Positions 16,860 through 26,268 are shown, counted from the first letter of the stretch. The stretch is DNA of 64,000 bases from Maricurvus nonylphenolicus (GCF_042854845.1 NZ_AP031498.1:4402001-4466000); one strand, 5' to 3'. Translations and numbers: made by a program. The notes: generated by a model not told the origin, from the letters alone.

Positions 16860-17702
16860 TTATGCCACAATCGTCAGTATCGCCAGAATACAAAGCCAGA
16901 GAATCATGGTGCGGGACAGGAGTGGTAATAGTGCTTCCAGCTCTTTCTCGGTGATATCTTCCTGAGTCACATCGGTAGAATTCACATTCAGGGCGCCGTG
17001 AATCGCGGTTTCCAGCACACTGGCAGTTGAGCGACGGTACCCCAACAGCTCTTCGCGCCAGTGATTAAAGCAGCCGACAAAATTACCGCTGAGTGCAAAA
17101 CTCAGGCCCAACACACGCACAGCAGGCCACTCCATTAACCACAGCGCGCGGGCAGCGGTATGGCGCAATTCACTGGAAGATTCCTGATTCTCACAGGTTA
17201 GCGCCAACAGACGGTAGAGTACGGCGCCCACGGGGCCCAGCAATACAAACCAAAACAAGGCTGCAAACAGGCGCTCAAAGCCAAGGTAACCGGCAGCCTG
17301 TAACATACCCCGGTGCAGCGCCCACCAGCCATCATCGTCGTCAACTTCCACCCCAAGGGAGATGGCAATCTCTGTAGCCGCCACATTGTCATTGCGACGA
17401 TAGGCTGCGACGTACTCATGAATGGGGGTAGAAAGTTCACTTCGCCCTAAACTATAGAGCAGCAGCGGTACGGCACAAACAAGCAGCAACCAGCTGGAGA
17501 TGCCAGCGACAATATTCAGCGCCAAGGCCAAGGCCAGCACGGGTACCAGCACAATGAATGAAACGATGAGTTCATGTCCGGGCAACCCCAAATTGGTAAC
17601 CCATTGGCTCCAGCGATAAAACCATTGATCATGCTGTAAAGCACGGCCACCATCGCCGTACTGAATCACGCCGTAGACGATCAGAATTGCCAGAAACACC
17701 AT
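16860..17702 (-). CDS. ampE: AmpE family inner-membrane protein
   Basis: 280 aa with membrane segments at the start (MVFLAILIVYGVI), near residues 43-85, about 145-170 and at the very end (TMILWLCILAILTIV). The segment WWALHRGMLQAAGYLGFERLFAALFWFVLLGPVGAVLYR matches AmpE, a CobD/CbiB-like membrane protein that partners AmpD in beta-lactamase control. The ATG has a GGGAGAT ribosome-binding site. It follows ampD on the same strand (120 bases), the usual ampDE order. Confidence 0.9.
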   Translation of the reverse strand: MVFLAILIVYGVIQYGDGGRALQHDQWFYRWSQWVTNLGLPGHELIVSFIVLVPVLALALALNIVAGISSWLLLVCAVPLLLYSLGRSELSTPIHEYVAAYRRNDNVAATEIAISLGVEVDDDDGWWALHRGMLQAAGYLGFERLFAALFWFVLLGPVGAVLYRLLALTCENQESSSELRHTAARALWLMEWPAVRVLGLSFALSGNFVGCFNHWREELLGYRRSTASVLETAIHGALNVNSTDVTQEDITEKELEALLPLLSRTMILWLCILAILTIVA

Positions 17703-17822
17703 GGGTTATCTCCCTTACCAGATCCCTTTACCTTTTTACCTTGAAGCAGCAACAACCAGCACAATAACCAGATGTAGAGAATGTAAGATTGATCTGATTA
17801 AAGATCAACCTTACAGACAAGA

Positions 17823-18410
17823 TTAATCAACGCTGCTCAGTGCCTGACGGTAACGCACCCAATCAAAGGCGGGCCCCGGGTCTGTTTTTCGCTCAGGGGC
17901 GATATCGGCATGCCCCTGAATATTTGTGGTTGTGATGGAAGGATAAGCCTGCTGCAAAGCGCAGGTAATCGCGACTAACTGCTGGTATTGCTCATCGGTG
18001 TATGGGGTATCGTCAGTACCCTCCAGCTCAATACCGATGGAAAAATCATTGCAGCCCTCACGCCCCTGAAAACAGGACTGCCCAGCATGCCAGGCCCGAT
18101 CATCGAAGCTGACAAACTGCACCACCTGCCCCGTACGTTCTATTAATAGATGTGCCGAGACTTGCAGGGATTGAATTTCTTCAAAAAAGGGATGGGCAGT
18201 GTGATCCAGCTGATTACAAAAGAACGCTTCAACACAACCCGTACCAAACTGACCTGGAGGCAAACTGATATTGTGAATCACCAGCAAATCTACAATTTGA
18301 TCAGCAGGGCGCTGATTAAAATTGGGGGAAGGCACACGACGGGCCTGATCAAGCCAGCCATTGGTGATGGTGTAATTCGCGGTAAGTGAGGTTTTAGGTG
18401 AGTGAGTCAA
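17823..18410 (-). CDS. ampD: 1,6-anhydro-N-acetylmuramyl-L-alanine amidase AmpD
   Basis: A cytoplasmic zinc amidase that cuts the stem peptide from anhydro-muropeptides brought in by AmpG, controlling the inducer level for AmpR in species that have it. At 195 aa it is typical. Zinc ligands by motif are H46 (VIHNISLP), H167 (QGHADIAPERKTDPG) and D177, with E128 (GIELEG) as the probable catalytic glutamate and K175 conserved. The AWHAGQS motif is present. It lies in an ampDE operon; ampG is 7 kb away, and no ampR or ampC is in the window. Confidence 0.95.
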   Translation of the reverse strand: MTHSPKTSLTANYTITNGWLDQARRVPSPNFNQRPADQIVDLLVIHNISLPPGQFGTGCVEAFFCNQLDHTAHPFFEEIQSLQVSAHLLIERTGQVVQFVSFDDRAWHAGQSCFQGREGCNDFSIGIELEGTDDTPYTDEQYQQLVAITCALQQAYPSITTTNIQGHADIAPERKTDPGPAFDWVRYRQALSSVD

Positions 18411-18420
18411 CCGAGAATAC

Positions 18421-18463
18421 GCCCGTGCCGGAAAATCCCATTATGGCAGTCGGGCCTTTTTTT
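18421..18463 (+). terminator. Terminator-like hairpin in plus orientation
   Basis: GCCCGTGCC (18421-18429) pairs with GGCAGTCGGGC (18445-18455, GT bulge), followed by seven T. Both neighbouring genes are on the minus strand, so it would stop antisense transcription coming out of ampD. It is seen in sequence only; no plus-strand gene feeds it. Confidence 0.45.
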
Positions 18464-18489
18464 ACAAGCCGGTCATTTACTCCTCAGGT

Positions 18490-20907
18490 TTACAGTCCAG
18501 CCTTGGCCTGACGCAGATTGCCAATCACAGACTCGAGCGCCCGATCGAACAACATGCCATCATCCAGCTGCCGTAACTTTCCAGACTGTAAAGCCTGCGC
18601 CAACTCTGTATGACCTTTTTCAGCCACCTTCATACCATTGCGATTTACAAAGATATATTTATCGACACTTTTGATTATGGCTGCCAAGCGACAACGATAA
18701 CGGTTATCCTCAGATTCGCTCATTTCAAACCAACAACCTTGGGTAAGCTTATCGACTTGTCGCAGGTATTTATCGTCGATATGAACTTCAGCTTCGCGGG
18801 GTTGTTGTTTTGGAGTATGGGAAATAGGGGCTGCAGCCTTCGTAGAAACTGTTTCCTCAGCTTTAACCTCTACAGGTTTAGTTTCTGTGGATAATGCAGG
18901 CGTATTTGACGGCCGCGATAACTCAGTAAGGGTATCACCCTGGTGATTAACCGCCTTCTCTTTAACTATTGCTTTAGCAGGCTTGTCGGCAACCGGCTTA
19001 ACGTCCACTTTTTCAGGACTTTGCTGCTGCATGCCTTTGATTTGCAGCAGGTGAACTTTTTCCAAGCGCTTAAGCAGTTTGGTCATTTCAAACGGGTTAT
19101 AGGAAATCTGCTCCAGGCCTTTACGCAGTCGCTGTAACAGATCCGGTAACAACTTGATTAAGCGGGTACGCTCTTGTGCGCCCACCTGAACAGTTACCGA
19201 CCACAAAAGGTCATCCACAACAGCTATGGCATTGTCCCATTCTTCGCTGTCCTTACCCTGCTTTAAGCACACCAGGAACAAAACATTACTCCAAGGGCCC
19301 TGCAGCAGCTCACCAACAACCTCTGGTAGCACCATGCCACCCACCTTTTCGGTCATAGCCTCATCGACTTTGGCTCGTGCGGCCTCGGCCTTGGCTTTGC
19401 CATCTTCAGCATCCAGGGTGCGGCGCTCCAAAATGCTGGCGCGACGACGCTCTTTATCAATAAACGCTAAAAACTCAGTGAGCAACTCATCAAAGATGCC
19501 CATATCCGTTTCGAAGTTTTCCAGTAAACGGGTAATGGTAGATTCTACCTGGCGGTACAGGGGATCCTTGCGCTGCTCCCCATTTTTAGCATTGTCTTTT
19601 AGTTCTGGTTCCTGCCAACCCAACGCCGCCGTTGCCAGTTCATTTAACAAACGCCTGGCGGGATGAGTACCTTTATTAAAGAAACTCTTATCGGCGATAG
19701 CCACTTTTAACATCGGTATTTGTAAACGCGCAAGCAATGCCTTCATTGGCACCGGCAGGTTACGGTCTTCCAAAATAAATTCGAATAACATATTGACCAG
19801 GTTAATCACATCCTGGTCAACCGCACGCAACTTTTGCATGCCTTGCTGGGACAAATTGCCTTCGATTAACCCCTGCAGCTGTTGCGGTTTTAATAAAACC
19901 TCTTGAGGAGAGTGTCCCCAATCCTGTCGATGCTGAATATGACCCAACACCCCAAGTAAATCCGACAGAGGAATAGAAGCTACCGGACTATTACCCACAC
20001 CTCCAGGCACTGCGCTTGCAACAGTATTATTGGCAGCCCCTAACAAACCACGTAACTGATCCAGTACCTGAGAATTTGCATCGCCAACTTGCCCTGCTCC
20101 GACAGAATTTCCCATATAAGGCGTTTGGGCACTTCCCATCGCGGTCTGATGTGCCGCACCTTGCCGCTTGTTTTTTTGCCGTGAGCTAGTTAAAGAAGGC
20201 AGAACATTATGCTCGATCAACACCTGGTTCAAAATGGTCATGACTTTCGCACAATGAACCAGTACATGTTTATCAAACAGCTTCAGTAACACGAGCTGTG
20301 CCTTGATATCAATATCAAGCGGATCGACTTCTGCTGAAAACGCCTTGCACAGCGCTTCGGGACCAACAGGGTTATTACTGACGTAAACTTTTGCGGGTAC
20401 CAAAGCACTAAACCGCAGACTAATTTGTTGCACAGTGTCAGCTGAAGCCTCCAAGGCTTTAGCTGCCATCGCTTCAACGGCAACCTGACGTTCCAGTTCT
20501 TCATGTTCGACCAGGGTTAGATCATCCATAGAGCCGGACAGATCGTCTAATGAAGATTCGTCCTGATTGGAACACAGTAAAGATGTAAAACCTTGATCAA
20601 TACGCGACCAAAAACTTTGCTCCAACTTACGGCGACGCAAGCGGACCTCGCGCATGGATTCAAAGTATAAATTTTGTTCCTGATTATTGGTGGCCTTGTC
20701 AGCCAATTCGAATAGAGCATCATCGGTATTCTCAAACACCGTGGCCAAAGGCTTTCTTAATAAACGCTGCAGTTTTTCACGTACCTGATGAATAGGGGCA
20801 GGTAAACGCACCAGAGACTGAGCCACGCGCTCGCCCTCCCTATCTGATTTTTTGTCAGAATTCCGGGCTGATTGACTGAGGGGAATAACCTTTGCCTTGC
20901 CAGACAT
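18490..20907 (-). CDS. DUF1631 family protein
   Basis: A large cytoplasmic protein (805 aa) of the DUF1631 family, found in Pseudomonas and relatives. It has no membrane segment or recognised catalytic motif; it is mostly helical, with a long region of about 150-600. An E/K/T/P-rich disordered linker lies around residues 665-720. A final globular part (HIDDKYLRQVDKLTQGCWFEM, then CRLAAIIKSVDKYIFVNRNGMKV) resembles a small beta barrel related to PilZ-type domains in some annotations. The position upstream of ampD and next to the retropepsin-nadC pair is conserved in Pseudomonas. Function unknown; a link to c-di-GMP would be inference. Confidence 0.8.
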   Translation of the reverse strand: MSGKAKVIPLSQSARNSDKKSDREGERVAQSLVRLPAPIHQVREKLQRLLRKPLATVFENTDDALFELADKATNNQEQNLYFESMREVRLRRRKLEQSFWSRIDQGFTSLLCSNQDESSLDDLSGSMDDLTLVEHEELERQVAVEAMAAKALEASADTVQQISLRFSALVPAKVYVSNNPVGPEALCKAFSAEVDPLDIDIKAQLVLLKLFDKHVLVHCAKVMTILNQVLIEHNVLPSLTSSRQKNKRQGAAHQTAMGSAQTPYMGNSVGAGQVGDANSQVLDQLRGLLGAANNTVASAVPGGVGNSPVASIPLSDLLGVLGHIQHRQDWGHSPQEVLLKPQQLQGLIEGNLSQQGMQKLRAVDQDVINLVNMLFEFILEDRNLPVPMKALLARLQIPMLKVAIADKSFFNKGTHPARRLLNELATAALGWQEPELKDNAKNGEQRKDPLYRQVESTITRLLENFETDMGIFDELLTEFLAFIDKERRRASILERRTLDAEDGKAKAEAARAKVDEAMTEKVGGMVLPEVVGELLQGPWSNVLFLVCLKQGKDSEEWDNAIAVVDDLLWSVTVQVGAQERTRLIKLLPDLLQRLRKGLEQISYNPFEMTKLLKRLEKVHLLQIKGMQQQSPEKVDVKPVADKPAKAIVKEKAVNHQGDTLTELSRPSNTPALSTETKPVEVKAEETVSTKAAAPISHTPKQQPREAEVHIDDKYLRQVDKLTQGCWFEMSESEDNRYRCRLAAIIKSVDKYIFVNRNGMKVAEKGHTELAQALQSGKLRQLDDGMLFDRALESVIGNLRQAKAGL

Positions 20908-21241
20908 GCGCTTATCTCTACATTTGTGTTTTATAAGCTTTCTTATAAAACCACATCCTATTCAATGTTCATCCCTGAAAGATTTGTCCGCAACCGCAAG
21001 TATAATCAGGAGTCACTGACAAACTAGCGTTACTGTCTCAGTTCGAGAATCAATTCACATAGATAATCATAGTCTTGGACTGGTTATAATCTCTATAAAG
21101 CACATTGCAAAAATCTAGAACCATTACCTATATAAAGTGTGTTAAATTCACTCTGCAATCGAATAAAAATCCATCACTTATAACGGCACGTATATAAACT
21201 AACGCCGAATATAAGTTAACGAACGTAACGACGATTTGTTT
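20908..21241. other. AT-rich divergent promoter region
   Basis: A 334-base gap between divergent DUF1631 and retropepsin genes, clearly richer in A+T than its flanks and without a supported gene. TATAAT-like boxes occur (for example 21085-21090), but no well-spaced -35/-10 pair can be fixed by eye. Confidence 0.35.
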
Positions 21242-21772
21242 ATGTCAGGCCAACAATCCCCACACTCCGATACTCAACCCTTTGGCAAGGGCATGCTGAT
21301 CCTCGCCTGGCTGGTGGCTCTGGGGTTGCTCACCCTGTTTTTTCGCAACTGGGAAGAACAGCGCAACAACCCCAACCAAGATCCCTCCAGCTCAGTCAAC
21401 AACGGTATTCGGGAAGTTATCCTGGAAGGTAATCGTCGCCACCACTACGTAGCCAACGGCAAAATCAACGGCCAAGAGGTCACCTTTCTACTGGATACCG
21501 GTGCAACCGATGTGGTTATTCCCGCAAAGCTTGCCAGTAAGCTCAAATTACAAAAGGGCCCCAGTGGTTATGCCCAAACCGCCAACGGTATAGTGGAAGT
21601 CTTCTCAACCCGCCTGAACACCCTGGATCTGGGCAGCATTCATCTCACCAATGTCCGCGCCAGCATCAACCCCGCCATGAAAGACCAGGCGATCCTCCTG
21701 GGTATGAGCGCCCTCAAACAGGTGGAATTCACCCAGCGCAATGGCCAGCTGATACTGCGGCAGTACGACTAA
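21242..21772 (+). CDS. Retropepsin-like aspartic protease, membrane-anchored (TIGR02281 type)
   Basis: 176 aa from the ATG at 21242 (a TTG lies two codons upstream). A transmembrane anchor at about 17-34 (GMLILAWLVALGLLTLFF) is followed by a periplasmic domain with the aspartic-protease motif FLLDTGATDVVIP (D85) and the second hallmark AILLGMSALKQVEF. Single-domain proteases of this type act as dimers, like retroviral proteases; substrates of this bacterial group are not established. The gene lies 91 bases before nadC, an arrangement also found in Pseudomonas. Confidence 0.88.
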   Translation: MSGQQSPHSDTQPFGKGMLILAWLVALGLLTLFFRNWEEQRNNPNQDPSSSVNNGIREVILEGNRRHHYVANGKINGQEVTFLLDTGATDVVIPAKLASKLKLQKGPSGYAQTANGIVEVFSTRLNTLDLGSIHLTNVRASINPAMKDQAILLGMSALKQVEFTQRNGQLILRQYD

Positions 21773-21863
21773 CCCCCTTCATCAGCTGCCAAACCTGCAC
21801 CAAACGACCATTTACTGATAGAATTGCCGCCGTTCCGATTAGATAGAGACAGGCAGTAACACC

Positions 21864-22721
21864 ATGAGCACCGATTTCGCCAATAGCCAGATCCCCGGCC
21901 TTGTTGAAGATATGATCAACAGCGTCAAAGCCGCCCTGGCCGAAGACATCAAAGATGGCGATATCACCGCAGGTCTGATACCCGCAGATGAACAGGCAGA
22001 AGCCTATATCATCACCCGCGAAGACTGCACCGTCGCTGGCCTGCCCTGGGTGGAGGAAGTGTTTAAACAACTCGATCCCAGTGTCGAAGTCACCCTGCAC
22101 GCCCAAGATGGCGACCAGGTCATGGGGGATAGCCGCCTATTCAGTCTCAAGGGCAACGCCCGTAGCCTGTTGACCGGAGAGCGCACAGCGCTCAACTTCC
22201 TGCAGCTATTATCAGGTGTTGCTACCCGCTGCCAGCAATACGCCAAGATTGTGGAAGGCACCAATATCAAGATTCTGGACACCCGTAAAACCATCCCTGG
22301 TTTACGCAGTGCTCAGAAGTACGCCGTGACTCAAGGTGGTTGTTACAACCACCGCATTGGCTTATATGATGCTTTTTTGATCAAAGAAAACCATATTGCG
22401 GCCTGTGGCGGCATTCAGCAGGCGATTGAGACCGCCAAGAAGAATGCACCCGGTAAACCGGTGGAAGTGGAAGTTGAAGATCTGGTGGAACTGCAGGAAG
22501 CGCTGGATGCAGGGGCTGATATTGTGATGCTGGATAACTTTAGTCTGGAAGATATGCGTGAAGCGGTTAAGCAGAATAAAGGGCAGGCCAAGTTGGAAGC
22601 TTCGGGTAATGTGAATGATCAGACGTTGCGCCCCATTGCAGAAACCGAGGTGGATTATGTGTCGATTGGGGCGCTAACTAAGGGGGTTGAGGCGGTTGAT
22701 TTGTCGATGCGATTTAGCTAA
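21864..22721 (+). CDS. nadC: Nicotinate-nucleotide pyrophosphorylase (quinolinate phosphoribosyltransferase)
   Basis: Converts quinolinate and PRPP to nicotinate mononucleotide, CO2 and pyrophosphate in de novo NAD synthesis. 285 aa, normal length. Family motifs are LTGERTALNFLQLLSG, ILDTRKTIPGLRSAQKYAV, GCYNHRIGLYDAFLIKENHI, then EVEVEDLVE, DIVMLDNF and EASGNV along the barrel, with YVSIGALT near the end. The ribosome-binding site is weak (GAGACAGGCAGTAACACC). No nadA or nadB in the window. Confidence 0.97.
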   Translation: MSTDFANSQIPGLVEDMINSVKAALAEDIKDGDITAGLIPADEQAEAYIITREDCTVAGLPWVEEVFKQLDPSVEVTLHAQDGDQVMGDSRLFSLKGNARSLLTGERTALNFLQLLSGVATRCQQYAKIVEGTNIKILDTRKTIPGLRSAQKYAVTQGGCYNHRIGLYDAFLIKENHIAACGGIQQAIETAKKNAPGKPVEVEVEDLVELQEALDAGADIVMLDNFSLEDMREAVKQNKGQAKLEASGNVNDQTLRPIAETEVDYVSIGALTKGVEAVDLSMRFS

Positions 22722-22766
22722 GGCTAACCAACACACATCGACAATCAATAGCTCACCAATAACAGG

Positions 22767-23513
22767 CTACTCGAAGGGATTAATATCGACAAAGTAGCCT
22801 TTTGATACATCCCCTTCTGGATAAACTTCAACCCATGCGCCAAATCGATGTTTAACTGGTAGCCAAGTAAAGTCTCCTGTAGGAAATCCCTCAACAAAAT
22901 TATAACTTTTCAACTGAGCGATACTTTTTAACTGCTGAGCAGGGTACACCTTGGCTTCCAGCTCACCCGATTTACATCCTCGATAATATTTGGGAAAGAG
23001 TTGAATATCCTTCCCTGAGACAGCAGAAAAAACCAACTCGTTGCGCTCTTCAGGATCAGTAGGATATTCCACGCAAACCCTTCGTGGGCCTAACCAGGAT
23101 ATTTGATTGTATGGATCGCTTGCTTCTGCAAAGTCCTCAGAATCAAAATCAATCGCTGTAACCACCTCTAGTCGATCTTTAACAAATACGATGTAAGCCG
23201 GACGAGATTCCGCTACAGCATAGAGACCATAAACCAATGCAGACAACTGTATTAGACCTATAACGGAATAATCCCTTACCAATTCTGATTTAGGCTTAGC
23301 CGGGTTATAAATGACCAGAGACATTAAAGGCCCAACTCCCAGCTCTACCAGCAACACCAACTTATATAGCTCAGTGCCGCCAACATATTCTGCCAACTGC
23401 CCCGGGTACCACACTCCAAAGATAAGTATCGCCCCCAAACAGGCAATAATCAGCGTAACCCCAAAGTGCCAGCCAAAGGCTTTTAACTTTTGCTTTATCA
23501 GCTGTTTATTCAC
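22767..23513 (-). CDS. TfpX/TfpZ family type IV pilin accessory protein
   Basis: A 248-aa inner-membrane protein with three or four N-terminal helices (WHFGVTLIIACLGAILIFGVWYPG, LYKLVLLVELGVGPLMSLVIYNPAKP, IGLIQLSALVYGLYAV) and a periplasmic C-terminal domain. The segment VELGVGPLMSLVIYNPAKPKSELVRDYSVIGLIQL is the hallmark of pilin accessory proteins of the TfpX/TfpZ/FimB group, which stabilise particular major pilins. It lies 80 bases downstream of pilA on the same strand, separated by a terminator. Confidence 0.88.
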   Translation of the reverse strand: MNKQLIKQKLKAFGWHFGVTLIIACLGAILIFGVWYPGQLAEYVGGTELYKLVLLVELGVGPLMSLVIYNPAKPKSELVRDYSVIGLIQLSALVYGLYAVAESRPAYIVFVKDRLEVVTAIDFDSEDFAEASDPYNQISWLGPRRVCVEYPTDPEERNELVFSAVSGKDIQLFPKYYRGCKSGELEAKVYPAQQLKSIAQLKSYNFVEGFPTGDFTWLPVKHRFGAWVEVYPEGDVSKGYFVDINPFE

Positions 23514-23547
23514 CCTATCCTCGCCAGATTGTTTTCAACAAGCATAA

Positions 23548-23573
23548 AAAAAGGCCTCCTAAGAGGCCTTTTT
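23548..23573 (-). terminator. pilA rho-independent terminator
   Basis: The stem AAAAAGGCCTC (23548-23558) pairs with GAGGCCTTTTT (23563-23573) around CTAA. On the minus strand it gives a U run just after pilA; read-through would allow some tfpX expression. Confidence 0.9.
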
Positions 23574-23592
23574 ATTCTAAGCGATTAAGTTA

Positions 23593-24183
23593 TTAACCGC
23601 GACACTCAGCAGGAGTCAGGTTCTGAGTAATTGTTGGCGCGTTTACAGGCTGAACCACATCACCCGCAAGGTTAGCAGCATCACGGTCAGCAGAGAAGCA
23701 GGTCCAGATGATGGTACCAGTAGGACGAACACCCGAAGCAAGAGCTGCACCAGAAGCTTGAGGTACAAGAGTCAACACTTGGGTAGCAGCAGGCGCGATA
23801 CGGTTGGTGTAGGTAATGATAACTTCGCCACTAGCTTTATCGACAGAGATAGTTTGCACGTTGGCAGAACCAGTAGTACCAGCAGCATTACCCAGGAACT
23901 GAGTACACAGGCCGGCACCCGCAGTGTTACAACCAGTAGTTACGGTGTTAACCGCAGCATTAACAGCATAACCTGCACCCAAACCGCCTACAGCAGCAGG
24001 GGTAACATTAGTTGCATTGTCCTGAACAGTTGTCTGAGCTTCCTTGGCCATTACCATACCTTCAGATACACGGGCACGAGAGGTATAGTCTTGATAAGCA
24101 GGTAGAGCTACAGCAGCCAAAATACCGATGATCGCAACTACGATCATCAATTCAATCAAAGTAAAGCCTTGTTGCTTTTTCAT
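23593..24183 (-). CDS. pilA: Type IV major pilin PilA
   Basis: Class IVa prepilin, the structural subunit of the pilus fibre. A short basic leader MKKQQG is cut before F7 (GFTLIELMIVVAIIGILAAVALPAYQ), with the invariant Glu at mature position 5. The start is the ATG at 24183 (GGAG 7 nt upstream); an in-frame TTG lies two codons earlier. The mature protein of about 190 aa is longer than many PilA proteins and very rich in A, G, T, V and N. Cysteines near TTGCNTAG, GLCTQ, IWTCFS and the terminal AECRG can form two disulfides, including the C-terminal loop. Probably sigma-54 dependent. Confidence 0.95.
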   Translation of the reverse strand: MKKQQGFTLIELMIVVAIIGILAAVALPAYQDYTSRARVSEGMVMAKEAQTTVQDNATNVTPAAVGGLGAGYAVNAAVNTVTTGCNTAGAGLCTQFLGNAAGTTGSANVQTISVDKASGEVIITYTNRIAPAATQVLTLVPQASGAALASGVRPTGTIIWTCFSADRDAANLAGDVVQPVNAPTITQNLTPAECRG

Positions 24184-24240
24184 AGTCAAACTCCAAAATT
24201 AAAGTCGAGCAGGTGCGTTGAGAAACGTGACTACTACAAA

Positions 24241-24255
24241 GCAACCCTTAGGCCA
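24241..24255 (-). promoter_or_regulatory. Sigma-54 promoter of pilA
   Basis: On the minus strand TGGCCTAAGGGTTGC carries GG and GC dinucleotides 10 nt apart, the -24/-12 arrangement of RpoN promoters (consensus TGGCAC-N5-TTGC). It lies about 60 bases upstream of the pilA ATG, consistent with PilR/RpoN control known in Pseudomonas. Confidence 0.75.
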
Positions 24256-24345
24256 AAACAAAAAAAACCTTATCTTTCAGAAAGTTACCAATATCCCCAC
24301 CGAATTTTATCATCTTACGCACCTACCACCAGCCCCCAACCTCAT

Positions 24346-24368
24346 CACTTAGTGACACTTTTTGTCAC
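24346..24368. promoter_or_regulatory. Candidate activator (PilR-like) site upstream of pilA
   Basis: Two overlapping palindromes: TCACTTAGTGA (24346-24356), and GTGACA (24352-24357) with TGTCAC (24363-24368). They lie about 100 bases upstream of the -24 element, the distance expected for an NtrC-family enhancer site. Confidence 0.45.
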
Positions 24369-24516
24369 CCCGCCTCGTCCGACTCACCTTAAATCCCCCC
24401 AAAAGGATCAACATTTACAAAAACAATGACATTTCATACAGTTAGAATATATATTTAGAGTCTTTGCTAGCATATTTATACTGGCATCGGAATTCGCAGA
24501 GATCAGGAAGAACACT

Positions 24517-26250
24517 ATGAATGCACCTGCCACAGCGATTAGCGGTCTGGCAAGGCGCCTCGTTAGCGATAATCTAATTAGCGAGTCGGCAGCTGAAGCA
24601 GCCATTAAGCAGGCTAAACAATCCAAACTGCCTTTGGTTTTTCAACTCATTGAAGACGGCATCAATGCCAGAGATATTGCCAATGCCGCTTCTGATGAGT
24701 TCGGCTCTCCGATTCTGGACTTATCTTCCATCAACCCAGAAGCCATCCCATCAGGATTAGTAGACGCCAAATTAATTCAAAAGCACCACGTACTGCCTCT
24801 TTTTAAGCGTGGCAACAGACTCTTTCTTGCCGTCTCAGATCCCACCAATTTGCACGCACTGGACGAAATCAAGTTCAATACTGGACTTAACACAGATGCA
24901 ATTCTCGTAGAAGGGGACCTTCTCTCCAAAACAATTGACACCTTCCTCAATGCGCAGGAGGAATCGCTAGGTGACGCGCTGGGTGGTCTGGACGATGAAT
25001 CCCTTGAAGGCCTGGATATCGAAGCAGTCGATGAGGACGGGGAGACAGCAGAAGATGCTGGAAGCGAAGCCGATGAAGCACCTATTGTAAAATTCATCAA
25101 TAAGGTCCTTCTCGATGCTATTAAAGGCGGGGCATCTGATATTCACTTCGAACCCTATGAAAAAACCTATCGAGTAAGATTTCGTACTGATGGTATTTTG
25201 CAGGAAATGGCCAAACCTCCGACCAACCTGGCAGGACGTATTGCCGCGCGTTTAAAAGTAATGTCTCAAATGGATATTTCTGAGCGTCGTGTACCTCAAG
25301 ACGGCCGCATCAAACTGAAAATCACTAAAACCAGAGCTATCGATTTCCGGGTAAACACCTTACCGACACTCTTTGGTGAAAAGATTGTTCTGCGAATTCT
25401 AGACCCCAGCAGCGCCAAACTGGGTATTGATGCACTGGGTTATGAAGACGACCAGAAACAGCTCTATATGGATGCTCTTCACCAACCCCAGGGAATGATT
25501 TTGGTAACCGGTCCTACAGGTTCAGGTAAAACCGTTTCTCTTTATACAGGGCTGAATATCCTAAATACGCCAGAGCGCAACATATCTACTGCTGAAGACC
25601 CGGTAGAAATCAACCTGGAAGGGATCAACCAGGTACAGGTTAACCCCAAGGTCGGTCTTACTTTTGCTGAGGCTCTGCGCTCATTCCTACGTCAGGATCC
25701 AGATATTGTAATGGTTGGTGAGATCCGGGATCTGGAAACCGCAGAAATCGGTATTAAAGCTGCTCAGACTGGACACTTGGTGCTTTCAACACTGCATACT
25801 AATAGCGCTCCTGAAACCCTAACCCGCTTGTTAAACATGGGAGTCCCCGCGTTTAACGTGGCAACAACTGTCAGCCTGATTATCGCCCAACGGTTAGCTC
25901 GACGACTCTGTGGTACATGCAAAAAACCAGCTACCGATATTCCAGACGACATACTATCGAAAGAAGGTTTTGATGATATTGGAGTCGCGAGGGAAGAGCT
26001 TGAAATTTTCCATCCCAATCCAGAAGGTTGCTCGCAATGCAGCAAAGGTTATAAAGGCCGGGTCGGAGTTTATGAAGTAGTTCGTATTACACCAACGATA
26101 TCCAGCCTTATAATGGAGGGTGGAAACGCCCTACAAATTGCCCAGCAAGCTAAGGAAGAAGGCTTCAACAGCCTACGCATATCTGCTCTTCGTAAGGTAG
26201 CTACAGGCCTAACCAGCCTTGAAGAAGCAAATCGAGTGACAAAAGATTAA
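24517..26250 (+). CDS. pilB: Type IV pilus extension ATPase PilB
   Basis: A 577-aa hexameric cytoplasmic ATPase that powers pilus assembly. The N-terminal MshEN-type domain (about 1-150, ARRLVSDNLISESAAEAAIKQA, then LPLFKRGNRLFLAVSDPTN) is the kind that can bind c-di-GMP in relatives. A linker rich in E and D follows (about 150-190). The ATPase core has Walker A GPTGSGKT near residue 330, the Asp box, Walker B and the His box (GHLVLSTLHTNSA). A four-cysteine zinc site (CGTCKKPA ... CSQCSKG) is at about 466-510. It is divergent from pilA, first of pilBCD. Confidence 0.97.
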   Translation: MNAPATAISGLARRLVSDNLISESAAEAAIKQAKQSKLPLVFQLIEDGINARDIANAASDEFGSPILDLSSINPEAIPSGLVDAKLIQKHHVLPLFKRGNRLFLAVSDPTNLHALDEIKFNTGLNTDAILVEGDLLSKTIDTFLNAQEESLGDALGGLDDESLEGLDIEAVDEDGETAEDAGSEADEAPIVKFINKVLLDAIKGGASDIHFEPYEKTYRVRFRTDGILQEMAKPPTNLAGRIAARLKVMSQMDISERRVPQDGRIKLKITKTRAIDFRVNTLPTLFGEKIVLRILDPSSAKLGIDALGYEDDQKQLYMDALHQPQGMILVTGPTGSGKTVSLYTGLNILNTPERNISTAEDPVEINLEGINQVQVNPKVGLTFAEALRSFLRQDPDIVMVGEIRDLETAEIGIKAAQTGHLVLSTLHTNSAPETLTRLLNMGVPAFNVATTVSLIIAQRLARRLCGTCKKPATDIPDDILSKEGFDDIGVAREELEIFHPNPEGCSQCSKGYKGRVGVYEVVRITPTISSLIMEGGNALQIAQQAKEEGFNSLRISALRKVATGLTSLEEANRVTKD

Positions 26251-26268
26251 TACTTAAGGATTTTCATT

